From the NCBI GenBank assembly GCA_947581825.1, contig CANPVP010000005.1, positions 1 to 64,000 of the forward strand: a stretch of 64,000 nt of DNA, in the 5' to 3' direction. Positions within the stretch are counted from its first letter, which is position 1. Each line of letters begins with the position of its first letter. A program made the translations under genes and the position numbers. Source of the stretch: an uncultured Clostridia bacterium. Lineage in GTDB: Bacteria; Bacillota; Clostridia; TANB77; CAG-508. The notes beneath the pieces were generated by a model. That model searched no databases. It had not been told where the DNA came from and saw nothing but the letters and a program-made list of their open reading frames with translations. Below, piece by piece: positions 52,700 to 60,220 of this stretch.

Positions 52700-53401
52700 A
52701 TGAATATAAGAGATTTCATTTATTATATGCCGATAATAATTTCAATTATAGGTATTGTATCAATAGCTCTTGCACTAAAAACAAAAGATAAGAAGAGTAA
52801 TAAATGCATTATTGTCATGAATATAATAAACATAATATATTTGATTAGCATATCGTTAATAATTCCTATGTTATTGCCAATTATAGTTGATTTAGGTATT
52901 ATAATAATTTGGTTCCTTTCTTTTTGTGGTGGAATTTTGTATATAATATCTATTAGTATTTGCTTGTTTAAAAGAAAAAAATTGGAAGATATCACAAAAA
53001 ATAAGAATATGTTTAAATATGTTTTGATAATAGTATTAATTCCGATTATATTATTTATGATAATCTTAGGAAGAGAAATATATTTAATAAATAATAGTAA
53101 TGTTTTATTATCATATTATTCAGCAGGAAATGGTGGATTTGGCGATTCAGATGAATTTACTTATGTAATAAATGATAAGTATTGCAAGGAAATTAGCATT
53201 GCTATTAGATATAGTAATTTATTTATACCAAAAAGTGCTAGAGAAATAGATGAAGATGAACTTGAAAGTTTAGGATATAATATTGTTTTAGATAATGATA
53301 ATTATATTTTAATATATAAAAATAATGAATTAATCCATAAAGAAAGAATTAATGAAAGCTATTTTAATATTGATCTGAAAAAAATATATTATAATGACTA
53401 G
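52700..53401 (+). CDS. Membrane protein of unknown function, 233 aa
   Basis: Unrecognised. Four hydrophobic helices in the first 130 residues (IIISIIGIVSIALALK, IIYLISISLIIPMLLPIIV, IIWFLSFCGGILYIISISICLF and YVLIIVLIPIILFMIIL), then an outer soluble part of about 100 residues rich in Asp, Tyr and Asn. It overlaps the next gene region by 8 nt in frame terms (stop 53401) but the phosphatase start at 53430 is after it. AGGGAG precedes ATG 52700. No function is proposed. Confidence 0.6.
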   Translation: MNIRDFIYYMPIIISIIGIVSIALALKTKDKKSNKCIIVMNIINIIYLISISLIIPMLLPIIVDLGIIIIWFLSFCGGILYIISISICLFKRKKLEDITKNKNMFKYVLIIVLIPIILFMIILGREIYLINNSNVLLSYYSAGNGGFGDSDEFTYVINDKYCKEISIAIRYSNLFIPKSAREIDEDELESLGYNIVLDNDNYILIYKNNELIHKERINESYFNIDLKKIYYND

Positions 53402-53429
53402 TATTAAGTTTAAGAAACGAGGGATAGAA

Positions 53430-54213
53430 ATGGAAGAATATTTAGAATTTGCAAAAGATATTGCATATCAGGCAGGTAAAATAATGCTTAAATATTTTAA
53501 TCAAAATAATGGTGCTAGTTATAAAGGCGATAAAACAATTGTAACTATTGCCGATACAGAAATTAATTCTTATTTAATTAAAAGAGTAAAAGAAAAATAT
53601 CCTGAACATAGTGTAGATGGTGAAGAAGAACAATTTGGAAAAAGTAATTTTGTATGGGTATGTGATCCAGTGGATGGAACAGCTATGTATGCTAGACATA
53701 TACCAGTAGCAGTATTTTCTTTAGCATTAGTAATTGATGGCGTTCCAAATGTTGGAGTAGTTTATGACCCTTTTACAGACAGTTTATATACGGCAATTAA
53801 AGGAAAAGGTGCTTATAAAAATAATGAAAAAATATTGGTAAATGATTATACTTTAGATGATATTAGAACGGTATGCCATTATGATTTATGGCCTAGTGCA
53901 GATTATAATATATCTAAAGCTGTACAAGAGTTAGAGCACAAAGCTTATTTTATTGGCTTAGGAAGTGTTATAAGGGCGTGTATGTGTGTTGCTTCTGGAG
54001 ATTTTACTCTTGCAATTTTTCCAGGTACTAAACATAAAAATTGTGATATTGCAGCAGTTAAAGTAATAGTTGAAGAAGCAGGTCGGAAAAGTTACCGATT
54101 TATTTGGGAATGAACAGAGATATGATCAAAGCATAAATGGTTCGATAATAAGTAATGGAAAAGTACATGATGAAGTTGTTGATACAATAAAAAAATATAT
54201 TATTAAGGAGTAG
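53430..54213 (+). pseudogene. Inositol monophosphatase family protein with late frameshift
   Basis: Mg-dependent sugar-phosphatase fold. Metal sites: DGEEEQFG (about aa 57-64), WVCDPVDGTAMYAR (about 70-83) with the DPxDG motif, and CDIAAVKVIVEEAG near the end. At about 54085 one extra C (GGTCGGAAAA) shifts the frame and gives the false end RKSYRFIWE. The other frame continues GGKVTDLFGNEQRYDQSING to TAG 54211-54213, the expected C-terminus. The start is ATG 53430 after GAGGG. The shift loses about 35 residues; mutation or sequencing error. Confidence 0.75.
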
Positions 54214-54280
54214 ACTATGAATAAATATATAATAGTCATACTGTAAGAAAATAAAAAGTAGAAATTTGTAGGTGAAAACG

Positions 54281-54805
54281 ATGAAGCTATGTGATATAAA
54301 AAATACTCAAGATGTATATCAGTTTATAGACGAAAATATAGAATATGGTTGGATAGATATTAATGGAAGTAAACATTTGAATACAATGAAGGATTTTAGA
54401 AAAATATATAAAACTTTATCGATAGATGAAATATTGAAATATAAGGTAGGAACATGTATCGAGCAAGTAAATTTAATACATTATTTATTAAATCAATTAA
54501 ATGTTAAAAATAAAATGTTTTGTTGCAGGATTTTTGAACCAGATGATTATGGCAATCTAGAGGAAGAAGAACATATGCATTGTTTTATACTTTATTATGA
54601 AAATGGAAAAGTATATCATATGGAACATCCAAATTTTGAAAGAAAAGGAATTTATGAATATAATTCAGAAGATGAGGCAATAAAAACTATAGTAGATTAT
54701 TACATAAAATTAAGAGGTGGCAAAGACAGTCCTACAAAAGAATTCTTTGAAGTACCAGTTGGTATTAGTTTTAAAGAATTCAATAAATATATTAATCATC
54801 TCTAA
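54281..54805 (+). CDS. Transglutaminase-like domain protein, 174 aa
   Basis: Small cytoplasmic protein with a probable Cys-His pair: LKYKVGTCIEQVNLIHYLLNQLN (about aa 60-82) and EEEHMHCFILYYENGKVYHMEHP (about 100-122). The order and spacing fit a transglutaminase-like fold (Cys helix, His strand, acidic residue on the next strand). No signal peptide. The start is ATG 54281, after AGGTG; the GTG at 54272 is too near it. It could be a small peptidase or deamidase. It shares the idea, not close sequence, with the protein at 28958. Confidence 0.6.
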   Translation: MKLCDIKNTQDVYQFIDENIEYGWIDINGSKHLNTMKDFRKIYKTLSIDEILKYKVGTCIEQVNLIHYLLNQLNVKNKMFCCRIFEPDDYGNLEEEEHMHCFILYYENGKVYHMEHPNFERKGIYEYNSEDEAIKTIVDYYIKLRGGKDSPTKEFFEVPVGISFKEFNKYINHL

Positions 54806-54869
54806 ATAAGTGTCAAAATAAATCTTTAATCATAAAATATACAAATTATGATTGGAGGTTTGTTTTTTT

Positions 54870-55190
54870 ATGGATTACGAAGTGATGATGAATGGAAATG
54901 TAAGAATAGGTGAGTATGCACCAGAATTTGAGGCTAATAGCACATTTGGTAATATATCTTTAAAAGATTTTAAAGGAAAATGGTTAGTTTTATTTTCACA
55001 CCCAGGAGATTTTACCCCCGTATGTACAACTGAAATGATAGCATTTTCTAATGCATATCCATACTTTCAAGAAAGAAATACAAATTTATTAGGATTAAGC
55101 GTAGATAGTAATCCTTCTCAAGAAGAGTTGCAAAAGTTACCAACAAAAATAGGACAAGCAATCACCTGCTATATAAAACATTATTATTAA
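54870..55190 (+). pseudogene. Peroxiredoxin, 5' part (interrupted by mobile element)
   Basis: The N-terminal half of a 1-Cys (Prx6-type) peroxiredoxin: [33 protein letters not shown] with the peroxidatic cysteine (about aa 47), then [10 protein letters not shown]. From 55120 the reading frame enters foreign DNA ([10 protein letters not shown]...) and stops at 55190. The 3' part lies at 59685-60116. Joining 55120 to 59687 restores DSNPSHLAWVYDIYNRAG, the expected sequence. While the element is inserted the enzyme is lost, unless the truncated form has another use. Confidence 0.9.
55119..55143 (+). other. attL: attL of the 4.57-kb element
   Basis: Host sequence AGTAATCCTTCT, crossover CA (55119-55120), then the element half-site AGAAGAGTTGCA AAAGTTACCAA (55121-55143). 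Its arm AAAGTTACCAA (55133-55143) is the inverse of TTGGTAACTTT at the right end (59662-59672). Confidence 0.75.
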
Positions 55191-55244
55191 CATAAATTTC
55201 ATAAATAAAAACATAATACATTAATAGGTAAGCTAGCACTTCGC

Positions 55245-55330
55245 TTGACAAAATTAAAATTTGAATGTTATATTTAATATAGTGAATTTAATCTTAGATA
55301 ATCTATGGAGTTTAGGTCAATTTTTTCATC
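55245..55330 (+). ncRNA. Diverged abiF-type RNA, copy 1
   Basis: Promoter TTGACA (55245-55250) - 18 nt - TATATT (55269-55274). The RNA keeps the fold of copy 2: stem ATCTTAG (55291-55297) with TTTAGGT (55311-55317), a 13-nt loop, pseudoknot ATAG (55279-55282) with CTAT (55303-55306), then CAATTTTTT. Most stem positions and the pseudoknot differ from copy 2 but stay paired. It precedes the 336-aa gene, not a toxin. Confidence 0.65.
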
Positions 55331-55385
55331 AAACATAGAATTTACTTAGAATAGAAAATACAATATTAAAGGAGAGAATAAAAAG

Positions 55386-56396
55386 GTGAATAAAAAAATT
55401 ATAGTATTATTTATAGCAACAATAGTATTAGTTATATTAATTTTGCTAATCATTTTTTTGGGAAATATAAATTATAAACCTAATGAAACTAATAATATAG
55501 AAGGGAATATTGCAAACGATAGGAATATTAATAGTTTAGTTGTGGGGGATATTGTACAGTATATCCCTAATGGTTACTATATAGCAGAAAACCAATATAC
55601 TGGTTATGAAAAAAATCAAATATTAAATAGTCAAAATGATGATTTTAAAATAACTGAATGGTATGTTTATGAAATAGATAAAGAAAATGTAACATTAATA
55701 TCAAAAAATGCCACAAATGGAACTTTATATTTAAATGGTTATAATGGATATAATAATGCTGTAAAAATACTTAACGAAGCATGTAAGTCATTATATTCAG
55801 ATACCCAAAAGGGAATAACAGCACGAAGTATAAATATTACTGATATCGAAAATCATATTAATAAGGAATTTATTAAAGAATTCAATGAAGAATTTGATGA
55901 TGATGATTATCATGCATATGATATAGAACATAGTTATTATCCTAATATATACATTAATGAAAAAAAGAGTGTAATAGATAATAGAGAAAATTTTAATGGG
56001 CTAAGAAATAGTGAACAAACTGATTTTATTTTCGGATATACACAAGGAAAAGAATTGAAGCCATATAACACTGCAAGAGAAGGTTATGACATAGATAATC
56101 CATTATTTGACCAGATTAATAAAAAAATTATTATTGGTGATCAAACAAACAATTTTGACTTGCAAGATGTGTGGATTGCTTCACGTTCTTGCACGTGTAA
56201 TATTTATGATGGTTGCTATTTTCAAATATATAAATTAGAAGTACCTGTTGGAGATAGTAATGCAAGTGTATGGTCAGATACTCTATTTAGATCCGATAAT
56301 TCAAGTGATGAAGCGAATAATACAATTCGTCCAATAATTGAAACATCATTTTCTCATTTTACAAAATTAGAAAATGGGAAGTGGAAAATTAATTAA
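55386..56396 (+). CDS. Membrane-anchored extracellular protein between two abiF-type RNAs, 336 aa
   Basis: N-terminal anchor (VLFIATIVLVILILLIIFLG, aa about 5-24), Asn-rich linker, then a large outer domain with KENVTLISKNATNGTLYLNG, AVKILNEACKSLYS and ITARSINITDIENHI, a module seen in surface proteins of gut Clostridia (LNDACSxLY...ARSxxxEDIE pattern). C-terminal part: DVWIASRSCTC and RPIIETSFSHF. The start is GTG 55386 after GGAGAG. Function unknown. It is not a HEPN protein, so why it follows an abiF-type RNA is unclear; perhaps it was inserted between two RNA copies. Confidence 0.7.
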   Translation: MNKKIIVLFIATIVLVILILLIIFLGNINYKPNETNNIEGNIANDRNINSLVVGDIVQYIPNGYYIAENQYTGYEKNQILNSQNDDFKITEWYVYEIDKENVTLISKNATNGTLYLNGYNGYNNAVKILNEACKSLYSDTQKGITARSINITDIENHINKEFIKEFNEEFDDDDYHAYDIEHSYYPNIYINEKKSVIDNRENFNGLRNSEQTDFIFGYTQGKELKPYNTAREGYDIDNPLFDQINKKIIIGDQTNNFDLQDVWIASRSCTCNIYDGCYFQIYKLEVPVGDSNASVWSDTLFRSDNSSDEANNTIRPIIETSFSHFTKLENGKWKIN

Positions 56397-56486
56397 ATTT
56401 TATATTGAAATATATTACTAATGTATATAGTATAAATTTTATAAATAAAAATATAATACTATTAATAGATAAATTTAACATTTTAC

Positions 56487-56570
56487 TTGACAAAATCAAG
56501 ATTAAAATGTTATACTATCTATAGTAGATCGTACCTCGGATAACCTACGGGCCCGGGGTCATTTTTTTAA
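56487..56570 (+). ncRNA. abiF RNA, copy 2 (antitoxin RNA candidate)
   Basis: Promoter TTGACA (56487-56492) - 18 nt - TATACT (56511-56516). The RNA, about 45 nt from about 56523, has GTAG (56524-56527) forming a pseudoknot with CTAC (56545-56548) in the loop of the stem ACCTCGG (56533-56539) / CCGGGGT (56553-56559), then CATTTTTTT. That is the build of the abiF RNA motif known upstream of Abi_2 genes. The abiF ribosome site follows at 56576, so transcription through the terminator makes toxin mRNA. Confidence 0.85.
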
Positions 56571-56587
56571 ACAACAGGAGGTAAATA

Positions 56588-57517
56588 TTGGAAAAAATAT
56601 TTAGAACAATAGATGAACAAATAGAAATATTAAAGTCTAGGAATATTGTTATAGATGATTATGAAAAAGCATATAAACTTTTATCAAAAAATAATAATTA
56701 TTATTTAATTAATGGATACAAAAATTTATTTCTTAATAATACAAGTAAAGAAGAAAAATATATTAAAAATACAACATTAGAAGAAATCTATGCTCTATAT
56801 CAATTTGATAAAAATATAAAAATTAATTTTTTAAAATACTTACTACTAATTGAAAATGAAATTGATACTTATATTGCATATGAATTTTCAAAATCATATG
56901 GACATAAAGATTATTTAGTTCTTAAAAATTTTAATAATTCTAATTATAAAAAATCCCTTATTGAAAAATTTATAAAAGATGTTAATTTAGAAATTGAATA
57001 TCAATATAAAAATTCTAACGAAATGATTATGCACTATTTAGATAACTATAAGTATATTCCTTTATGGGTGTTAGTTAGAGTATTATCATTTGGAAAAATT
57101 TCAAAATTTTTTAGTTTAATGAAACCAAAAGAGCAAAATGCAATCAGTAGAAAATATAATTTAAGAATACATGAATTTATAATAATATTACATAATTTAA
57201 CATTAATTAGAAATGTTTGTGCACATGATGAAAAGCTATATGATATAAAAATGAAGAATAGAATTTCATCTACTATTTATCATAAAAAACTTAAGATTGA
57301 AAATAAGAAAGGTAATTATCAATATGCTACAAGAGATTTATTTTCAATAGTTATTTCTTTGAAATTATTATTAGAAGAGGAACAATTTAGAGCATTTTAT
57401 ACTGAATTAATAAAAAGTATTAATACATTAGAAAAAGAACTAAAAACAATATCGATTGATAATGTTTTATATAAAATGGGATTTCCTAAAAATTATAAAA
57501 AATTGTTAAAACTGTAA
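56588..57517 (+). CDS. abiF: AbiF/AbiD-type abortive infection protein (Abi_2, HEPN), 309 aa
   Basis: HEPN-fold RNase-type toxin. Family blocks: TIDEQIEILKSRNIVIDDYEKAYKLLSKNNYY at the start, YQFDKNIKINFLKYLLLIENEIDTYIAYEFSKSYGH (about aa 72-108), YIPLWVLVRVLSFGKISKFF (about 154-173) and the catalytic LIRNVCAHDEKLYD (about 205-218) with R-N-x3-H. The start is TTG 56588, 6 nt after AGGAGG. The short pseudoknot RNA directly upstream is its predicted antitoxin. Known activity of the family: phage-triggered growth arrest by RNA cleavage. Confidence 0.93.
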   Translation: MEKIFRTIDEQIEILKSRNIVIDDYEKAYKLLSKNNNYYLINGYKNLFLNNTSKEEKYIKNTTLEEIYALYQFDKNIKINFLKYLLLIENEIDTYIAYEFSKSYGHKDYLVLKNFNNSNYKKSLIEKFIKDVNLEIEYQYKNSNEMIMHYLDNYKYIPLWVLVRVLSFGKISKFFSLMKPKEQNAISRKYNLRIHEFIIILHNLTLIRNVCAHDEKLYDIKMKNRISSTIYHKKLKIENKKGNYQYATRDLFSIVISLKLLLEEEQFRAFYTELIKSINTLEKELKTISIDNVLYKMGFPKNYKKLLKL

Positions 57518-57540
57518 TGAAAAAATTTATATATGATGGA

Positions 57541-57720
57541 GTAAAATTTATTCTATTATTTCAAAATCCAATAATAAATTTATCTCTCGGAGAGCAAAAA
57601 AGGTTTTAGGAGATTTTCTCCTAAACAGCAAAAAGGGTGTCAAAACACCAAGCTGGCGAATATTGGGCATTAAAAAATATCCACTATTCGTTTTCTTTTT
57701 TTATACCCTTTTTTCTTTAT
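57541..57720 (+). ncRNA. Structured noncoding region downstream of abiF
   Basis: Several hairpins in a row: AAATTT...ATTATT with AATAAT...AAATTT (about 57545-57580), TTTAGGAGA/TCTCCTAAA (about 57605-57624), GGTGT/ACACC (57636-57649), and CGAATA (57657-57662) / TATTCG (57685-57690). An outer stem AAAAAGGGT (57630-57638) / ACCCTTTTT (57705-57713) encloses the last two. It may be the abiF terminator followed by a structured RNA. No coding frame. Confidence 0.45.
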
Positions 57721-57834
57721 TTGTCCCCATTTTGATTAAATTAAAAAAATCTATGTTATTTTATTAATAATTTAAGAATAAAAAAAGTTATTTTTCTAAT
57801 TAAATTTTAATAAAATTTACGAAGGTGAATAAAT

Positions 57835-57975
57835 GTGAAAAAAAATAACACAGATAAAAAAGAGCAAGTTTTTTGTATATTTAATAATGATAAAGAAAAT
57901 ATAAATATACAAATAGAAAAAAGTTTTATTGCATATTTAAAAGATTCAATTAAAGATAATAAAAAAGATTGCTGA
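57835..57975 (+). CDS. Small basic protein before the recombinase, 46 aa
   Basis: GTG 57835 follows GAAGGTG at a good distance; ATG 57833 hits a stop at once. The product KKNNTDKKEQVFCIFNNDKE then a lysine-rich helix has no recognised domain. A short gene of this kind often precedes TnpX-type recombinases, where it may regulate or couple expression. It is 61 nt before the recombinase start. Confidence 0.5.
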   Translation: MKKNNTDKKEQVFCIFNNDKENINIQIEKSFIAYLKDSIKDNKKDC

Positions 57976-57995
57976 TTTAAATAAATAACGTTATA

Positions 57996-58025
57996 ATTAT
58001 TCTGGCAGGTGATTGCTAGAATAAT
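57996..58025 (+). promoter_or_regulatory. Hairpin abutting the recombinase ribosome site
   Basis: ATTATTCT (57996-58003) pairs with AGAATAAT (58018-58025); GGGAGG starts at 58026. The stem could limit or couple translation of the recombinase with the upstream small gene. Confidence 0.45.
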
Positions 58026-58036
58026 GGGAGGTGCAA

Positions 58037-59650
58037 ATGAATTTTAGCAATCAAATTATGAATAATAAAATTTTTAAAGTAGGAATATATATACGTTTAT
58101 CGCGTGAAGATGGAGATAAATTAGAAAGTGATAGTATTTCTAATCAAAGAGATATTCTGCAAAGATATATAAAAGAAAATCAACTTGTTTTAATAGATGA
58201 ATACAAAGATGACGGAATATCTGGCACAACATTTGATAGACCTGATTTTAATAGAATGATAAATGATATTGAAAATAAAAGAATCAATATGGTAATTACC
58301 AAAGATTTATCAAGACTTGGAAGAGATTATATAAAAACAGGGTATTACATAGAAAACTATTTTCCAGAAAAAAGTGTTAGATATGTTTCTATATTAGATG
58401 GAATAGATACATTTTTAGAAAGTAACAATAATGATGTAACACCTTTTAAAGCTATTATAAATGATATGTATGCAAAAGATATTTCTAAAAAAATAAAAGG
58501 AGTTTTAAGAGAAAAAGAATTAAAAGGAGAATATCTGGGAAGTATTGCTCCATATGGATACAAAAAAAGTACTACTCAAAAAAATAGATTAGAAATCGAT
58601 AAAAGTGTATCTTATATTGTAGAAAAAATATTTGAACTATATTTACAAGGAAATGGACTGCAGAAAATATCGAATATTTTAGATAAAGAAGGAATTGATC
58701 CTCCAAGCAAATACTTTAATTTAAAACATCAAAGAACAACATGGAGTCCTAAAACAATAAGAGCAATTCTTGTAAATGAAGTATATATTGGAAATACTGT
58801 ACAAAATAAATGTGTTTCAGTTTCATATAAAGTAAAAAAGCGAAAACCTAAGGATGAAAATGAATATATAAGAGTAAAAAATACACATGAAGCAATTATT
58901 TCAAAGGAGAATTTTATAAAGGCACAAGAAATTTTAAAAAGTAAAAAAAGCCTATCAACTCCAAAACATGATGAATTATTAAAAGGACTAATCTTTTGCC
59001 ATAATTGTGGGAGACAACTTAGAATTTGTTATCGAGGTAAAACAAAAAAGATTGGCTATATAGATTGTAGTTTAGCAAGAGGAAAAGACAAAAAATGTAA
59101 AACATGTAACTATAATTACAATAAATTTGAAAATAAAGTGCTTAATAATATAAAAGATATAGTTAATGCCTTTTGTGATAAAAATGCTTTAAAATTGATA
59201 TATGAAAAAAATAAAGATAGTTATAATCAGCTTATTAAAAAAGAAGAACAAAAATTATTAGTTATAAAAAACAAAATACAAGATATATCAAAAAAACTAG
59301 ATAAAATGTATATGGATAATTTAAATGGAATGATAACAGACAATGACTATTTTAGATATTCGAAAGATTTTATAAAGCAACGAGAAAAACTTGAAAATAA
59401 CTGCAAAGACATACAAGATAAAATAAAAATATTACAAAATAAAATTCAAATAAATCAAGATAAAGAAAGAACTAATCAAGTCATTGAAGAATTTTTAAAA
59501 TTTAAAAATCCAAGTAAGAAAGTATTATTTGAATTAATAGATAAAATAGAATTAGATGAGTTTAAAAACATATACATATACTTTAATTTTTCAGAATTAA
59601 ATATTGTGAAAGAAGGGTTAAGCAATATGAACTTCATCCAAAGTGCATAG
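58037..59650 (+). CDS. Large serine recombinase (TnpX/TndX-like), 537 aa
   Basis: Integrase of the 4.57-kb element. The catalytic domain starts KVGIYIRLSREDGDKLESDS with the nucleophile serine in RLSRE (about aa 16-20), then TKDLSRLGRDYIKTGYYIE and the PFKAIINDMYAKDISKKIKGV helix. A zinc ribbon CHNCGRQLRIC...CKTCNYNYN (about aa 325-365) and a long coiled coil (about 390-480) follow. The start is ATG 58037 after GGGAGG. The gene ends 22 nt before the inferred attR half-site (59662), the usual place for a serine integrase. Confidence 0.95.
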   Translation: MNFSNQIMNNKIFKVGIYIRLSREDGDKLESDSISNQRDILQRYIKENQLVLIDEYKDDGISGTTFDRPDFNRMINDIENKRINMVITKDLSRLGRDYIKTGYYIENYFPEKSVRYVSILDGIDTFLESNNNDVTPFKAIINDMYAKDISKKIKGVLREKELKGEYLGSIAPYGYKKSTTQKNRLEIDKSVSYIVEKIFELYLQGNGLQKISNILDKEGIDPPSKYFNLKHQRTTWSPKTIRAILVNEVYIGNTVQNKCVSVSYKVKKRKPKDENEYIRVKNTHEAIISKENFIKAQEILKSKKSLSTPKHDELLKGLIFCHNCGRQLRICYRGKTKKIGYIDCSLARGKDKKCKTCNYNYNKFENKVLNNIKDIVNAFCDKNALKLIYEKNKDSYNQLIKKEEQKLLVIKNKIQDISKKLDKMYMDNLNGMITDNDYFRYSKDFIKQREKLENNCKDIQDKIKILQNKIQINQDKERTNQVIEEFLKFKNPSKKVLFELIDKIELDEFKNIYIYFNFSELNIVKEGLSNMNFIQSA

Positions 59651-59661
59651 TTAAAATTATA

Positions 59662-59686
59662 TTGGTAACTTTAGCAATGCTTCACA
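59662..59686 (+). other. attR: attR of the 4.57-kb element
   Basis: Element half-site TTGGTAACTTT (59662-59672) and AGCAATGCTTCA (59673-59684), crossover CA (59685-59686), then host TTTAGCATGG. The half-site matches the inverse of the attL half-site at 19 of 23 positions. Confidence 0.75.
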
Positions 59687-60116
59687 TTTAGCATGGGTAT
59701 ATGACATATATAACAGAGCAGGAGTAGAAGTTCCTTTTCCGATAATAGCAGATAGAAATGGAAGTATAGCTAGAAAGTATGGAATGATATCAAATAGCAT
59801 TGATAATACAGCAACTGTTAGAAATGTGTACATAATTGATGATAAAGGGATAATACGTGCTATACTAATTTATCCAATGGAAACTGGAAGATTCATTCCA
59901 GAAATTATAAGAATAATAGATGCTTTGCAATTTCATGATAAGAATAATCTTTCAACAGCAGCAAATTGGATGGTAGGAAATCCAGGAATAAGACCAGTTC
60001 CTAAAACATATAAAGAATTAACCGAAAGGGTAAATGATTTACAGAAAAATGATAATGGTATGAGTTGGTACTTAAGTTTTCAAAAAGATGTTAAAAAAAT
60101 AGAAGATAACAAATAG
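59685..60116 (+). pseudogene. Peroxiredoxin, 3' part
   Basis: Continues the interrupted Prx6-type gene in frame: HLAWVYDIYNRAGVEVPFPIIADRNGSIARKYGMIS, then VRNVYIIDDKGIIRAILIYPMETGRF and the C-terminal dimerisation part ending WYLSFQKDVKKIEDNK. It has no start signal of its own, so it should be silent while the element is present. Confidence 0.9.
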
Positions 60117-60220
60117 AAAAATAAAAGTTGAAAAAAATTTTTGCTATTGTTATAATTTTTTTGAAAAAATGAACCAAAGAGATTTTGAAACAAGTCTAAT
60201 ATACAAAGGAGAGGATTTTA

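Larger units (their letters stand above)
55120..59686. mobile_element. 4,566-bp AbiF-carrying element inserted in the peroxiredoxin gene
   Basis: Bounded by the two halves of the peroxiredoxin gene. It carries a diverged abiF-type RNA, a 336-aa anchored protein, the abiF RNA and abiF toxin gene, a small 46-aa gene and a large serine recombinase at its right end. The crossover dinucleotide inferred is CA (55119-55120 and 59685-59686). The reconstructed attP has two 23-nt half-sites matching at 19 positions around CA, as expected for serine integrases. It has no transfer genes; possibly mobilised in trans or an integrated satellite. Confidence 0.9.
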
